Shown here: positions 20,448-21,102 of the stretch, in pieces
Layout of the letters: every line of letters begins with the position of its first letter
Numbering within the stretch: the stretch's first letter is position 1
From: Candidatus Zambryskiibacteriota bacterium
GTDB taxonomy: Bacteria; Patescibacteriota; Minisyncoccia; Phycocordibacterales; DATDWN01
Assembly (NCBI GenBank): GCA_016202965.1
Contig: JACQNQ010000041.1
Location: forward strand, 1-21,102
Length of the DNA stretch: 21,102 bases
Reading direction: 5' to 3'
Position numbers and translations under genes: made by a program
Notes under the pieces: model-generated
Told to the model about the DNA's origin: nothing
Seen by the model: only the letters and a program-made list of their open reading frames with translations
The model's database searches: none

Positions 20448-21102
20448 ATGGCAAACAGGCATTTATCACGTTCAATAGTTTTACAATCGCTCTTTGAATG
20501 GGATTTTGGTTCAAAAAGTTTAGTCCAAGCTAAAGCGATTTTTCTGCGCAATGCAAAAGAATTTGCCGAAGGTTTAGGAGATTTTTCTTTTATGGAAAAT
20601 CTTTTAAAAAGCGTATTGGAAAAACAAAAAGATATTGATTTGATTATTGAAAAAGCCGCTCCTGATTGGCCCATTCAAAAAATAAGTCTGATTGACAGAA
20701 ACATCCTGCGCATCGGCTTGTATGAACTGCTTTTTGCCGACCGAACCCAAGTTCCGCCGAAAGTGGCTATCAACGAAGCTATTGAGCTTTCTAAAACCTT
20801 TGGCGGAGAGACGTCTAGCAAATTTGTCAACGGCGTATTGGGCGCTGTCTATAAAGAACTCGGTGAACCTGGCAAAGACGAGACATCAAAAAAACATAAT
20901 ACTCAAAATATACCTGTGCCGGTGGAATATTTGGGTGGCGCCGTGGTCTATGCCAAAGACGACAAAAATATTTATCTGGCTTTAGTCCACGATGTTTTCG
21001 GTCGCTGGACATTATCCAAGGGCCACATAAATCCTTCGACGGGCTCAGGACAAGCGGAAAAAAATATGGAAAGTGAGATTAAAAGAGTGATTAAAGATGA
21101 AC
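20448..21102 (+). CDS. nusB: NusB-Nudix fusion protein (3' end outside the window)
   Basis: 218 codons are present with no stop. Residues 1-140 are NusB: ANRHLSRSIVLQSLFEWDF at the start, ISLIDRNILRIGLYELLF, and PKVAINEAIELSKTFGGETS, ending SKFVNGVLGAVYKEL. NusB binds boxA RNA with S10 to prevent early termination in rRNA operons. A linker (GEPGKDETSKKHNTQN) leads to a Nudix domain: VEYLGGAVVYAKDD, GRWTLSKGHI, then a box with EIKRVIKDE just before the edge. The box loop is enlarged by NPSTGSGQAEKN, coded by a repeat-like segment (21033-21055). NusB-Nudix fusions are, as far as I recall, known from CPR. The start follows the TATAAT at 20419 without a Shine-Dalgarno. Confidence 0.9.
   Translation, partial: MANRHLSRSIVLQSLFEWDFGSKSLVQAKAIFLRNAKEFAEGLGDFSFMENLLKSVLEKQKDIDLIIEKAAPDWPIQKISLIDRNILRIGLYELLFADRTQVPPKVAINEAIELSKTFGGETSSKFVNGVLGAVYKELGEPGKDETSKKHNTQNIPVPVEYLGGAVVYAKDDKNIYLALVHDVFGRWTLSKGHINPSTGSGQAEKNMESEIKRVIKDE
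21033..21055. repeat. Dispersed-repeat-like segment in the Nudix box
   Basis: CCTTCGACGGGCTCAGGACA (21033-21052) resembles the TTCGAC-GGCTCAGG-ACAAG repeat that, from memory, is scattered through many bacterial genomes including CPR. Here it encodes PSTGSGQA inside the Nudix box loop. Confidence 0.55.

Overview
The window looks like chromosome from a Candidatus Patescibacteria (CPR) bacterium, most likely a parcubacterium-like lineage. The reasons are: ribonuclease J, a cobalamin-dependent class II ribonucleotide reductase, a zinc-less bL32, a NusB-Nudix fusion, a PaaX/Cas2-like protein with no CRISPR array, a LemA plus TPM pair, few Shine-Dalgarno sequences, and AT-rich spacers with heptamer repeats. 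TGA is used as a stop, so the code is ordinary table 11. The lineage is inferred from gene content only; no rRNA or phylogenetic marker alignment was available.

Layout. Positions 55-6553 read leftward: secG, an anchored family-5 solute-binding protein, RNase J, a PemK/MazF-type protein 20 bp behind it, a small unknown protein, and an MFS transporter. A divergent promoter region (6554-6671) then starts a rightward block: groES-groEL, a small two-helix membrane protein, lemA, a TPM-domain protein, a Nudix hydrolase, a winged-helix/Cas2-like protein and tRNA-Ser(GGA). A short leftward block follows with purN, tRNA-Gly(CCC) and tRNA-Ser(CGA). The rest reads rightward: anchored cyclophilin, an RRM protein with a long structured leader, a membrane fatty acid desaturase, a DUF192 protein, class II RNR, RNase HII, a small Cys-rich protein, bL32, and a NusB-Nudix fusion cut by the window edge.

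Function. Most genes are housekeeping: protein folding and export (GroES/EL, SecG, cyclophilin), RNA turnover (RNase J, MazF-like, RRM), nucleotide supply (RNR, PurN), translation and transcription (bL32, NusB, tRNAs). No amino-acid, cofactor or lipid synthesis pathway is visible. The peptide-type binding protein, the cobalamin-dependent RNR and the lone desaturase suggest scavenging or modification of imported material.

The unusual content is between and inside the genes. (1) A 131-173 bp structured element occurs twice (6162-6292 and 20243-20415), in the sense direction between two genes each time; its stems differ by paired substitutions, as expected for a conserved RNA fold. A differently sequenced element of similar architecture lies at 1240-1378. 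(2) A perfect 42-bp palindrome starts 48 bp before the Cas2-like gene and a decayed 42-bp partner follows it, sharing a 25-bp exact repeat; the second copy lies just before a tRNA gene. (3) Short hairpin-forming or repeat-like sequences appear in frame inside four proteins (binding protein, GroEL, cyclophilin, Nudix). (4) The RRM gene has a leader of about 220 nt that can fold in two exclusive ways. (5) tRNA-Ser(CGA) sits in flanks that extend its acceptor stem to 21 bp. (6) Several genes have a -10 box so close to the start codon that leaderless mRNA is likely.
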